NCBI RefSeq assembly: GCF_021287045.1
Contig: NZ_JAJTBG010000007.1
Span: 148,340-212,339, forward strand
Length of the DNA: 64,000 bases
Direction: 5' to 3'
DNA from: Oryzomicrobium sp.
GTDB taxonomy: Bacteria > Pseudomonadota > Gammaproteobacteria > Burkholderiales > Rhodocyclaceae
The stretch's first letter is position 1; each line of letters begins with the position of its first letter. Positions 49,744 through 57,302 of this stretch are shown in pieces. The notes beneath the pieces are model-generated. The model was not told where the DNA came from and did no database searches. It saw only the letters and a list, made by a program, of their open reading frames with translations. A program made the translations under genes and the position numbers.

Positions 49744-50070
49744 TTACAGGGTGCTGTCAATGAACGCAGTGAGTTGCGACTTGGACAGGGCGCCGACCTT
49801 GGTGGCTTCGACGTTGCCGTTCTTGAAGATCATCAGGGTGGGGATGCCGCGGATGCCGTACTTGGCGGGGGTGGCCTGATTCTCGTCGATGTTGACCTTG
49901 GCCACTTTCAGCTTGCCGGCATATTCCTTGGCGACTTCGTCGAGGATCGGGGCGATCATCTTGCAGGGGCCGCACCATTCGGCCCAGTAGTCCACCAGCA
50001 CAGGCTGCTGGGACTGGAGCACTTCGGCGTCGAAGGAATCGTCGGAGACGTAGTGGATGTGTTCGCTCAT
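49744..50070 (-). CDS. trxA: Thioredoxin 1
   Basis: 108 residues. The active site WCGPCK has Cys33 and Cys36, and the cis-proline is in [11 protein letters not shown]. It is the general cytoplasmic disulfide reductase. It sits upstream of rho on the same strand, the classical trxA-rho order of proteobacteria. An inverted repeat lies behind the stop. Confidence 0.96.
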   Translation of the reverse strand: MSEHIHYVSDDSFDAEVLQSQQPVLVDYWAEWCGPCKMIAPILDEVAKEYAGKLKVAKVNIDENQATPAKYGIRGIPTLMIFKNGNVEATKVGALSKSQLTAFIDSTL

Positions 50071-50274
50071 GAAACGTTTGCCTCGGGAGGGGGAAGAGAG
50101 GCGACCGGATGGAAAAGTGGAGCGGAGCTGGGCTCCGGGGGGCCGCCAGAATGCTGAATCAACGAAAACGGATGCTAGCGAAAAAGAAAAGGGAGGGGAA
50201 GGGGAAAACCGGCTATGGCGCCGATAGGCGTTCTTCGGTGTTGTTCCCGAGTCCCGGGCACGTATGCCGCCGAG

Positions 50275-51591
50275 TCAGGCCCGGGCCGGCTTTCCGGGCA
50301 CCGCCAGGCCGATCCGGGGCAGCCACAGGCGCAGCCCCGGGGTGGTGACCACGGTGCTGACGATGGCCACCAACACCAGCATGGTGAAGGTGTGCTGGGA
50401 GATCACCCCCAGGTCGTAGCCGACGTTGATGACGATCAGCTCCATCAGGGCCCGGGTGTTCATCATGATGCCGAGCACGCTGGCCTCGTGGTGGTTGAGG
50501 CCGCAGGAGCGGGCCGCCAGGTAGGAGCCGCCGAACTTGCCGACGGTGGCCAAGGCGATGATCAGGGCGCACCAGCCCCAGGCGGCCAGGCTGTCGAGGC
50601 CGCCGACGTTGGTGCGCAGCCCGGTATAGGTGAAGAAGATGGGCAGGAAGAAAACGGTGACGAAGTGGCCGATGCGCTCTTTCCAGGCCGCCACCAGGCC
50701 GTGCTCGTCATGCAGGATCACGCCCATCATGAAACCGCCGAAAATGGCGAAGATGCCGAGCTGGAAGGTGGTCATGCCGGCGATGAAGATCGCCGCGATG
50801 ACGATGCCGAGCAGGTTGTTGTTGAGGCGGAAGCCCTGGCTCTCCTGGCGCTGGGTCCAGCGGATCACCGCCTTCAGCGCCGGGCGCACGGCGAACCAGC
50901 TGGCGGCGAAGAACAGCGCCACCAGCAGCACCTTGAGGGCGAAGTCCGGGCCGCTGAAATCGGCCACCGTGAGGGTGGTGACCAGGGCCAGCAGCAGCCA
51001 GCCGACCACGTCGTTGATGGCGGCGGCGGCAATGGCGATGACGCCCAGGGGCGTGCGGGTCAGGTCGAACTCGATCATGATCCGGCCCAGGATGGGTAGG
51101 GCGGTGATCGAAAAGGCGGTGCCGATGAATAGCGCCGAGGCCAGGGCGTTGGCCCCGGGGTTGAGGATCGGCGCGGCCACGTAGCCGAAGCCGGCGCCCA
51201 GGGCGAAGGGCAGCAGCAGTCCGGCGGCGGCCACCCGGGTGACGGCGGTGCGGTTGCGCTTTTCGGTGAGATGGCCGAAGTCGAACTCCAGGCCGATCTG
51301 GAACATCAAGAGCAGCAGGCCGATCTGGGACAGGATCTGCATTGGCTCCGGCGCCGACGAGCGGAACACATAGGCGAACAGATCCGGGGCCAGCCAACCG
51401 AACAGGGACGGGCCGAGCAGGATGCCGACGATGATCTCGCCCACGGCCGCCGACTGGCCGAAGCGCAGCGCCAGGGCGCCGCCCAGCCGGCCGGCCAGGA
51501 CGATCACCGCCAACTGGATCAGGGTGAAGAAGAGCAGCAGTTCCGTCTTGTGGACCGCTACCTGGTGCACCGCGCCGGCTGCTGCGCTCAT
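50275..51591 (-). CDS. Kef-type cation:proton antiporter (CPA2 family)
   Basis: 438 residues with 12-13 membrane helices and no RCK/TrkA domain. Motifs typical of CPA2 are AVGEIIVGILLGPSLFG near 49-65, LLLLMFQIGLEFDF near 93-106 and the NDVVGW region near 190 in the ion site helix. It exchanges K+ or Na+ for H+. AAGGAG stands 7 bases before ATG 51591 and the ketoreductase stop of the polyene cluster is 13 bases upstream, so the antiporter appears to be the last gene of that operon; why a pigment operon would carry one is unclear. Confidence 0.85.
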   Translation of the reverse strand: MSAAAGAVHQVAVHKTELLLFFTLIQLAVIVLAGRLGGALALRFGQSAAVGEIIVGILLGPSLFGWLAPDLFAYVFRSSAPEPMQILSQIGLLLLMFQIGLEFDFGHLTEKRNRTAVTRVAAAGLLLPFALGAGFGYVAAPILNPGANALASALFIGTAFSITALPILGRIMIEFDLTRTPLGVIAIAAAAINDVVGWLLLALVTTLTVADFSGPDFALKVLLVALFFAASWFAVRPALKAVIRWTQRQESQGFRLNNNLLGIVIAAIFIAGMTTFQLGIFAIFGGFMMGVILHDEHGLVAAWKERIGHFVTVFFLPIFFTYTGLRTNVGGLDSLAAWGWCALIIALATVGKFGGSYLAARSCGLNHHEASVLGIMMNTRALMELIVINVGYDLGVISQHTFTMLVLVAIVSTVVTTPGLRLWLPRIGLAVPGKPARA

Positions 51592-51604
51592 GTCAGCGCT
51601 CCTT

Positions 51605-52324
51605 TCAGAGCATCCCGCCGTTGATGGAAACGATCTGGCCGCTGATGTAGGCGGCCTGGTCGGAGCAGAGGAAACCCACCAGGTCGGCCACTTCCTCGGG
51701 CCGGCCCTCGCGCTTCATCGGCACCATGCGGGCCACCGCCTCGGCGTCGAAGGCGGCCTCGCTCATCTCGGTGGCGATGATGCCCGGTGCCACGGCGTTG
51801 ACCGTGATGCCCCGGCTGGCCACTTCCAGGGCCAGGGATTTGGTGGCCGAGTGCAGCGCCCCCTTGGCGGCCGAATAGTTCACCTGGCCCCGGTTGCCGC
51901 TCAGGGCGGCCACCGACGAGATGTTGACGATGCGTCCCCAGCGGGTGCGGATCATCGGCATCAGCACCGCCTGGGTGACGTGGAAGAAACCGTTCAGCGA
52001 GACGTCGATGACGTCGTGCCACTGGGCTTCGGACAGGCCGGGAAAGGGCGCGTCGGCGTGGATGCCGGCGTTGTTCACCAGCACCTGGATGGGGGCCTCG
52101 TCGCACAGGGCCTCCAGGGCCGCCCGGGTGGCGGCGCCGTCGGTGACGTCGAACACCAGCACGCCGGCGCTGCCGCCGGCCGCCGCGATCTCACTGGCCA
52201 GAGCGTCGGCACGATCCCGATTGCGGTTGGCGTGGATGACCACGTGGTAGCCGTCCCGGGCGAGGCGGCGGCAGATGGCGGCGCCGATGCCGCCGCTGCC
52301 GCCGGTGACGAGGGCTCGTTTCAT
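51605..52324 (-). CDS. 3-ketoacyl-ACP reductase (FabG-like, ApeQ-type)
   Basis: 239 residues, classical SDR length. TGGSGGIGAAIC at residues 7-18 is the NADPH-binding motif and the catalytic Ser-Tyr-Lys are in ISSVAALSGNRGQVNYSAAK. GGML at the C-terminus is typical of FabG. Placed beside a dehydratase, a ketosynthase and a chain-length factor it should reduce the 3-keto group in each elongation round of the polyene chain. Start set at ATG 52324 with GGAAAA before it; the dehydratase stop lies 13 bases upstream. Confidence 0.88.
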   Translation of the reverse strand: MKRALVTGGSGGIGAAICRRLARDGYHVVIHANRNRDRADALASEIAAAGGSAGVLVFDVTDGAATRAALEALCDEAPIQVLVNNAGIHADAPFPGLSEAQWHDVIDVSLNGFFHVTQAVLMPMIRTRWGRIVNISSVAALSGNRGQVNYSAAKGALHSATKSLALEVASRGITVNAVAPGIIATEMSEAAFDAEAVARMVPMKREGRPEEVADLVGFLCSDQAAYISGQIVSINGGML

Positions 52325-52337
52325 GGCTGTTTTCCGA

Positions 52338-52787
52338 TCAAGAAGTCAGGGCGCCGCTGTCGAGCACCACGGCGGCCCGGCCGCTGGCCACCGCGGTGGC
52401 GCCGGCGGCAACGGTGAAGGCGTAGAGCACGTTGTTGCCGTCGCCGGAGATGCGCTCGGCGCGAATCTCCAGGTCGCCGGTCAGATCGTCCAGGCGGGCC
52501 ACGTCGAGGGTCACGCTGCGTACGCTGGTCAGGTAGCCGGCCCGGGGGCGCTCGGCTCGGTCGCCCGCCCCGGCCAGCAGAGCGCCGTGTACGGCCATTG
52601 CCTGGGCGGCGTATTCGATGGCGTTGGCTGCCCCCAGGCGCCCGTCGGCGCGCAGCGGGTTGGCCGGGTCCCGGTGGCTGGTGGCGGTAGCGCGGATCGA
52701 CTCCCCGTCCCAGGCATCGACCCGGGCGAGCAGGCACATGGCGCCCTGGTGGGGGATGCGCGCGGCGATCTCGTCCCGGGTCAGCAT
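52338..52787 (-). CDS. 3-hydroxyacyl-ACP dehydratase-like hotdog protein (ApeP-type)
   Basis: 149 residues. IPHQGAMCLLARVDAWD near residues 10-26 is the FabA/FabZ-like start of ApeP-type dehydratases with the conserved His in PHQGAMC, and AIEYAAQAMAVHGAL matches the second helix. It would remove water from 3-hydroxyacyl-ACP without reducing the double bond, leaving conjugated polyenes. The start overlaps the stop of the chain-length factor by 7 bases. A second dehydratase is encoded at 61312-61647, as in known aryl polyene clusters. Confidence 0.82.
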   Translation of the reverse strand: MLTRDEIAARIPHQGAMCLLARVDAWDGESIRATATSHRDPANPLRADGRLGAANAIEYAAQAMAVHGALLAGAGDRAERPRAGYLTSVRSVTLDVARLDDLTGDLEIRAERISGDGNNVLYAFTVAAGATAVASGRAAVVLDSGALTS

Positions 52788-53620
52788 GGCGTGCCGCCGA
52801 CGTAGGGTTCCACGGTCACCGCCAGCTGGACGGGGGCCAGGTACTCGATCACCGCCCGGCCGGCCTGGCCCCGGGCCAGGAGTTCCAGGAGGGGCAGGCT
52901 GCGGGCGGCGGGAATGCCGGTGCGGAGCGCTTCCAGCTCGGGCTGGGCCATGGCCTGGGCGGCCTCGCCGGTCAGGGCGACGCCGATGCGGGCCAGGGTG
53001 CGGGGGCCGGGCGCCGGGGCGAGCACCAGGGCCACGCCGAAGCAGCCGGCGATCGGCCGGGCGCCTTGCAGGGGCTCGGGGTAGGGGGCGTCGTAGGCGA
53101 TCAGGGTGTTCGGCGTGCCGTCCGCCGCCACGTGGGCCAGGGATTCGAGCAGGCCGGCGGCGAAGCTGCCGTCTAAGGCGCAGAGCACGTCGGAGGTGGC
53201 CATGGCGCCGGTGGCGATGCCCCAGTAGCCGGCCGGGGCGTTGTGCACCGAGTTGTGGAAGCGGGTCGGCGACACGGTGCGGTCGTCGGAGGCCAGCACC
53301 TCGCACAGGGCGTGGCAGTTGTCGCCGTCGCCGCTGGAGGCGGCGAACACGGTGGCCATCCGGGCCGGGTCCTGGCCGGCGGCGGCCAGGGCTTCGAGGC
53401 CGATGGCCAGGGCCAGCTTGACGCTCTTGCCGGTGCGGCGCCGCTCCGCCGGGGGCAGGCCCTCCGGGGCGGGCAGGACGGCGGGGGCCGGGGCGTAGGC
53501 TGCGGCACCGGCCAAAACGGCCTGGGCGCCGGGCCAGTCGGCCAGGCCCGGGCCGAGCAGGCCGATGCCGTCCAGGTAGGCGGTGAGGGTGACGGGCATG
53601 GCGGTTTCTCGGGTGCTCAT
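52781..53620 (-). CDS. Beta-ketoacyl synthase chain-length-factor-like protein (ApeC-type)
   Basis: 279 residues, about two thirds of a full ketosynthase. VFAASSGDGDNCHALCEVL and NSVHNAPAGYWGIATG are hallmarks of the ketoacyl-synt_2 family. At the place of the nucleophile the sequence reads ATSDVLCALDGS, without the canonical SACSS motif, so it is probably the non-catalytic partner that forms a heterodimer with the ketosynthase encoded just upstream and sets the chain length. The start overlaps the ketosynthase stop by 4 bases; ATG 53599 is an alternative. Confidence 0.82.
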   Translation of the reverse strand: MSTRETAMPVTLTAYLDGIGLLGPGLADWPGAQAVLAGAAAYAPAPAVLPAPEGLPPAERRRTGKSVKLALAIGLEALAAAGQDPARMATVFAASSGDGDNCHALCEVLASDDRTVSPTRFHNSVHNAPAGYWGIATGAMATSDVLCALDGSFAAGLLESLAHVAADGTPNTLIAYDAPYPEPLQGARPIAGCFGVALVLAPAPGPRTLARIGVALTGEAAQAMAQPELEALRTGIPAARSLPLLELLARGQAGRAVIEYLAPVQLAVTVEPYVGGTPC

Positions 53621-54816
53621 CGGGCGTCTCCCCGGGCGAAGACCAGGCTGCAGTTGGTGCCGCCGAAGCCGAAGGAATTGGATAGCACCCGGGCCACCGG
53701 CGCGTTGCGGTTGGCCAGCAGGTAGTCGATGGGGATGGCCGGGTCCGGCGTGGCGGTGTTCACGCCCCCGGGCATCAGGCCGTGGGTCAGGGCCAGGGCG
53801 GCGATCACCGCTTCCAGGGCGCCGGCGGCCCCCAGGGTATGGCCGGTGTGACCCTTGGTCGAGCTGGCCGGCACCCGGTCGCCGAACAGGGCGGCCACGG
53901 CCTTGCCCTCGGCGGCGTCGTTGCTCGGCGTGGCGGTGCCGTGCAGGTTGATGTAGTCGATGTCGCCGGCCGCCAGCCCAGCGGTGGCCAGGGCCTGTTC
54001 CATGGCCAGGCGGGCGCCCAGGCCCTCCGGATGGGGCGACGACATGTGGTAAGCGTCGCTCGATTCGCCGATGCCCGCCAACAACACGTCGTTGCCGGCG
54101 GGGGCGGCCGGCACCCGTTCGAGCAGGGCGAAGGCGGCGGCTTCGCCGATGGAGATGCCGTCCCGGTCGGCGTCGAAGGGACGGGCCGGCCGGGGCGAGA
54201 GCAGTTCCAGGGAGTTGAAGCCGTACAGGGTGGTGAGGCAGAGGGAATCGACGCCACCGACGATGGCCGCATCGATCAGCCCGGCCTCGATCATGCGTCG
54301 GGCCGAGGCGAACACCTTGGCGCTCGACGAACAGGCCGAGGACACGGCCACCGCCGGGCCGGCCAGGTCGAACCAGGCGCGCACGAAGCCGGCCACCGAG
54401 TAGGTGTTGTGGGTGGTGCGGTAGATGAAGTCGGCGGGCAGGGCGCCGCTGGCAGGGTCGCGGCGGCGGTAGGCCTGCTCGGTCTGCAGGATGCCGGCGG
54501 TGCTGGTGCCGAGGAACACCCCGATCCGCTCCCGGCCGTGGCGGGCGATGGCCGCATGCACTGCCTCGGCGAAGCCGTCCTGCCGGAATCCTAACTGGGC
54601 CAGGCGGTTGTTGCGGCAGTCCCACGCGGCTAGATGGCCGGGCAGGCGCTCGTCGTCCACCCCGGCCACCTCGCCGATGGCGGTGGGCAGGTCGATGGTC
54701 TCGAAGGCGCAGGGCACCAGGCCGCCGCGCCCGGCGCGCAGGGCGTCCAGGGTGGCGTCCAGGCCGGCGCCCAGGCAACTGGTGGCGGTGTAGCGGGAAA
54801 GGAGCAGGGGAGTCAC
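53617..54816 (-). CDS. Beta-ketoacyl-ACP synthase (FabF-like, polyene ketosynthase)
   Basis: 399 residues, full-length KAS II type. The catalytic Cys is in SSACSSSA, and the two His in NLHGTATPSND and STKGHTGHTLGAAGA. It condenses malonyl-ACP with the growing chain. Known aryl polyene clusters have two such ketosynthases plus a chain-length factor; only one full ketosynthase is seen here, and a second may lie beyond the right edge. The 117 bases upstream of its start are the largest gap in the cluster, so a second promoter is possible; TAAAAT is present there on the minus strand. Confidence 0.88.
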   Translation of the reverse strand: MTPLLLSRYTATSCLGAGLDATLDALRAGRGGLVPCAFETIDLPTAIGEVAGVDDERLPGHLAAWDCRNNRLAQLGFRQDGFAEAVHAAIARHGRERIGVFLGTSTAGILQTEQAYRRRDPASGALPADFIYRTTHNTYSVAGFVRAWFDLAGPAVAVSSACSSSAKVFASARRMIEAGLIDAAIVGGVDSLCLTTLYGFNSLELLSPRPARPFDADRDGISIGEAAAFALLERVPAAPAGNDVLLAGIGESSDAYHMSSPHPEGLGARLAMEQALATAGLAAGDIDYINLHGTATPSNDAAEGKAVAALFGDRVPASSTKGHTGHTLGAAGALEAVIAALALTHGLMPGGVNTATPDPAIPIDYLLANRNAPVARVLSNSFGFGGTNCSLVFARGDAR

Positions 54817-54933
54817 GGACGTCGTGGCCTAAGGGGGCTATGGGGGCTGAGGGTAGGGTGCGGCGGCAGGTAGTGTCGGCGCAAACCGGCGGATTTTAAC
54901 AAAGATGGATAACCGGCCGGCTGCCGTCCCGGT

Positions 54934-55662
54934 TCAGGGGCGGCGGGCGGACAGCAGCACGTTGGCGAACGGGGTGCCCTGGCTCATGGGGCGGACATCG
55001 ACGGCGAAGCCCAGGTTTTCCAGGGCGGCGACCCAGGCCCGCAAGGGGCGGCAGTAGAGCCGCGACAGACGATGGCCGCGCACGAAGGTGACGAGAAGAT
55101 CCACCGCGTTCGTCACCGCGAAGCGCCAGCCCGCCTCGGCATCCCCCACCCGCAGCAGCAAGGCGCCGCCGGGGGCGAGGCAATCCCGCACCCGGCGCAG
55201 TACCACGTCCTGGGCGGCGTAATCGACGTAATGCAGCACGTCCAGGATGACCACCGCGTCGCTGTCCGGAAACGCGGTGACGCAAATGTCCCCCTGGAGC
55301 ACCGTGGCCGGCACCGGATGGTCGTGCAGGGCAGCGAGGGCCCGGGTGACGTCGGTGGGCATCAGTTCGACCCCGGTGTAGGCGGTGAGAACGGGGGGCG
55401 GCGCCCAGCCGGTGGGCCAGTCGCCGCTGTCGTGGCACTGCCGGGCGCTGTGCAGCCAATGGCAGAGCAGGCTCTGGCCGCTGCCCAGGTCGAGCAAGCG
55501 CAGACCGCTGGCAGGGCGGGGCAGCAGGCCGTCGCGCAGTAGGGCGGCAAAGGCCGGGTCTCCGCCGAGCTTGCCCCGGGCAAAGTGCCAGGCGAAGGCG
55601 CCGGCGGCGCGGAAGGCGTGGGTGGCTTGGTCGATCAGGCGGGTGGTAAATGCGTCGCGCAT
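54934..55662 (-). CDS. SAM-dependent methyltransferase of the polyene cluster
   Basis: 242 residues. The class I fold is shown by LRLLDLGSGQSLLCHWL (motif I, about 53-70), DAVVILDVLHYVDY and CLAPGGALLLRVGD. In aryl polyene pathways a methyltransferase modifies the aromatic head group, and this position would fit, though the acceptor is not known. ATG 55662 is 8 bases after the deacetylase stop. The gene sits between the deacetylase and the ketosynthase. Confidence 0.78.
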   Translation of the reverse strand: MRDAFTTRLIDQATHAFRAAGAFAWHFARGKLGGDPAFAALLRDGLLPRPASGLRLLDLGSGQSLLCHWLHSARQCHDSGDWPTGWAPPPVLTAYTGVELMPTDVTRALAALHDHPVPATVLQGDICVTAFPDSDAVVILDVLHYVDYAAQDVVLRRVRDCLAPGGALLLRVGDAEAGWRFAVTNAVDLLVTFVRGHRLSRLYCRPLRAWVAALENLGFAVDVRPMSQGTPFANVLLSARRP

Positions 55663-55670
55663 GGCGGCGT

Positions 55671-56558
55671 TCAGGCGAAGGAAGAAGAAAGAGGGGCGGC
55701 GGGCCGTTGTGCCGGAATGGCTGCATCCAGGGTCACCGGGGTCAGGCCCTGGGCGGCAAGGGCGTCGAGCAGGCGGGGCAATACCGCCAGCACCACCGGT
55801 TCCCCGTCCGGTCCGGGGGCGGCATTGCCGTCGTGGAGCAGCAGGATGTCGCCGGCGGCCAGATTGTGGGTCAGGCGGGCGAGCACGGTGGCGGCGTCGC
55901 CGCAGCGGGTGTCGAAGCCGCGCCGGGTCCAGGTCGCCAGTTCCAGGCCGCAGCGGGCCAGCACCGGTTCGAGGAAGGGATTGCGCAGGCCGGCCGGTGC
56001 GCGGAAGAAGCGGGGCGCGCTGCCCGCCAGGGCGGCCAGGGTGGCCTGGGCGGCGCCGACTTCCCGGGCGAGGCCCCGGGGCCCCAGGGTGGAAAAGCGC
56101 AGGGGATGGCCCTGGCTGTGGTTTTCCACCCGATGGCCCCGGATGGCGATGGCGCGTACCAGGTCGGGATGGGCCGCAGCCCGGTCGCCGATGCAGAAGA
56201 AGGTGGCCCGGGCGCTGTGGTGGTCGAGCAGGTCCAGGATGCGGGGGGTGACGGCCGGGTCGGGGCCGTCGTCGATGGTCAGCGCCACTTCGCCCCGGGC
56301 GGCGGCGGCGGCCGGCAGGCGCCGGTGGTTGGGCCCCAGCAAGGTACTGCGCGGCCACAGGCCGGTGGCGCAGAGAATGGCGTGGTCGAGGACGAACAGG
56401 GCCAGCCCCCAGCCCCAGAAGGTCCAGCCCAGGCCGAGGAGGGGGGTGAGCAGCAGGGCCAGGCCCAGGGCGGCGTGCAGCGCCAGGCTCAACAGGACCA
56501 GGGGCGTGGGGCGCCAGGGGCGCGGCACGGGGGCAGACGGCAAGGGCGTGGTGGACAT
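55671..56558 (-). CDS. Polysaccharide deacetylase-family protein with membrane anchor
   Basis: 295 residues. Two hydrophobic segments (about 20-40 and 45-65) precede a NodB-like catalytic domain: LTIDDGPDP (the metal-binding Asp-Asp pair), HRVENHSQGHPLRF (H-x3-x-H metal ligands) and FFRAPAGLRNP. It should be anchored in the inner membrane with the active site outside, and hydrolyse an N- or O-acetyl group. Typical aryl polyene clusters such as that of E. coli lack it. Its gene lies 12 bases after the alpha/beta hydrolase and 8 before the methyltransferase, so it is an integral member of this operon. Confidence 0.85.
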   Translation of the reverse strand: MSTTPLPSAPVPRPWRPTPLVLLSLALHAALGLALLLTPLLGLGWTFWGWGLALFVLDHAILCATGLWPRSTLLGPNHRRLPAAAAARGEVALTIDDGPDPAVTPRILDLLDHHSARATFFCIGDRAAAHPDLVRAIAIRGHRVENHSQGHPLRFSTLGPRGLAREVGAAQATLAALAGSAPRFFRAPAGLRNPFLEPVLARCGLELATWTRRGFDTRCGDAATVLARLTHNLAAGDILLLHDGNAAPGPDGEPVVLAVLPRLLDALAAQGLTPVTLDAAIPAQRPAAPLSSSFA

Positions 56559-56570
56559 GCCGGGAGCCTG

Positions 56571-57299
56571 TCAGGCGGCGGCGCCGAGGGCGGGGCGGGT
56601 GGCCAGGCCCAGGGCATCCCGGTCGAGCAGACCCTGCCACAGGGTCCGCCAGGTGGGCCAGTCGTGGCCGCCGGCCACGGCGAGCACCCGTCCGGCGGGC
56701 AGGGCGTCGGCCATCAGGCGGTGGCCGGCGGAAAAGCGGTCGTCCCGTCCGTAGCCGAGGTGGAGCGGCAGGGCGGCGCGGTGGCCGCCCGGGTTGCCAT
56801 AGCCCTTCAGCCAGGCCCAGACCTGGAATTCCACATCGTCCTCGCCCAGGGCCGGCGGCGTCCAGCCGGCCACGCCGCCTACAGCGGCGATGGCGCCGGT
56901 GACGGCCCGGTTGCCCAAGTAGGGCGCCAGGGCCAGCACCCCGTCCGGGGCGGCTTCGGCTGCGTTTTCGTGGCGGGCGGCGTAGGCCAGGCTGGCCAGG
57001 CCACCCAGGGAAATGCCCACCAGCCAGATATGCCGGTAGCCGCGCTGGCGGGCGGGGTGCATCAGGTCGTCGCGCAATTGCCCGAACACGGCGCCGTCGC
57101 TGTACAGGCTGACCGGGGCGTCGGCCAGGGCCAGGTCCAGGGGGAGGCGCCGTTCTGCCACCGCCGCGGCGAAGCCTTCCCGCAGGAAATCCTCCGGGGT
57201 GCCGTAGGCGCCGGGCAGCAGGATGGCCAGGGTGTCTGCACCGGGGGGCAGGGGCGCCGGGGATGGCGCATGGCCGGGGCTGACGTAGAGGGCGTCCAC
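56571..57299 (-). CDS. Alpha/beta hydrolase of the polyene cluster
   Basis: 242 residues. The nucleophile elbow is GISLGG (Ser near 97) and a closing His is in AGGHDWPTW; ILLPGAYGTPEDFLREGF is the oxyanion region. No signal peptide is seen, so it is cytoplasmic. A thioesterase-like role, freeing or transferring the chain from ACP, would fit its place 3 bases after the exporter gene, but an acyl or aryl esterase is also possible. The gene is bracketed by the exporter and the deacetylase. Confidence 0.75.
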   Translation of the reverse strand: MDALYVSPGHAPSPAPLPPGADTLAILLPGAYGTPEDFLREGFAAAVAERRLPLDLALADAPVSLYSDGAVFGQLRDDLMHPARQRGYRHIWLVGISLGGLASLAYAARHENAAEAAPDGVLALAPYLGNRAVTGAIAAVGGVAGWTPPALGEDDVEFQVWAWLKGYGNPGGHRAALPLHLGYGRDDRFSAGHRLMADALPAGRVLAVAGGHDWPTWRTLWQGLLDRDALGLATRPALGAAA

Positions 57300-57302
57300 G
57301 GT

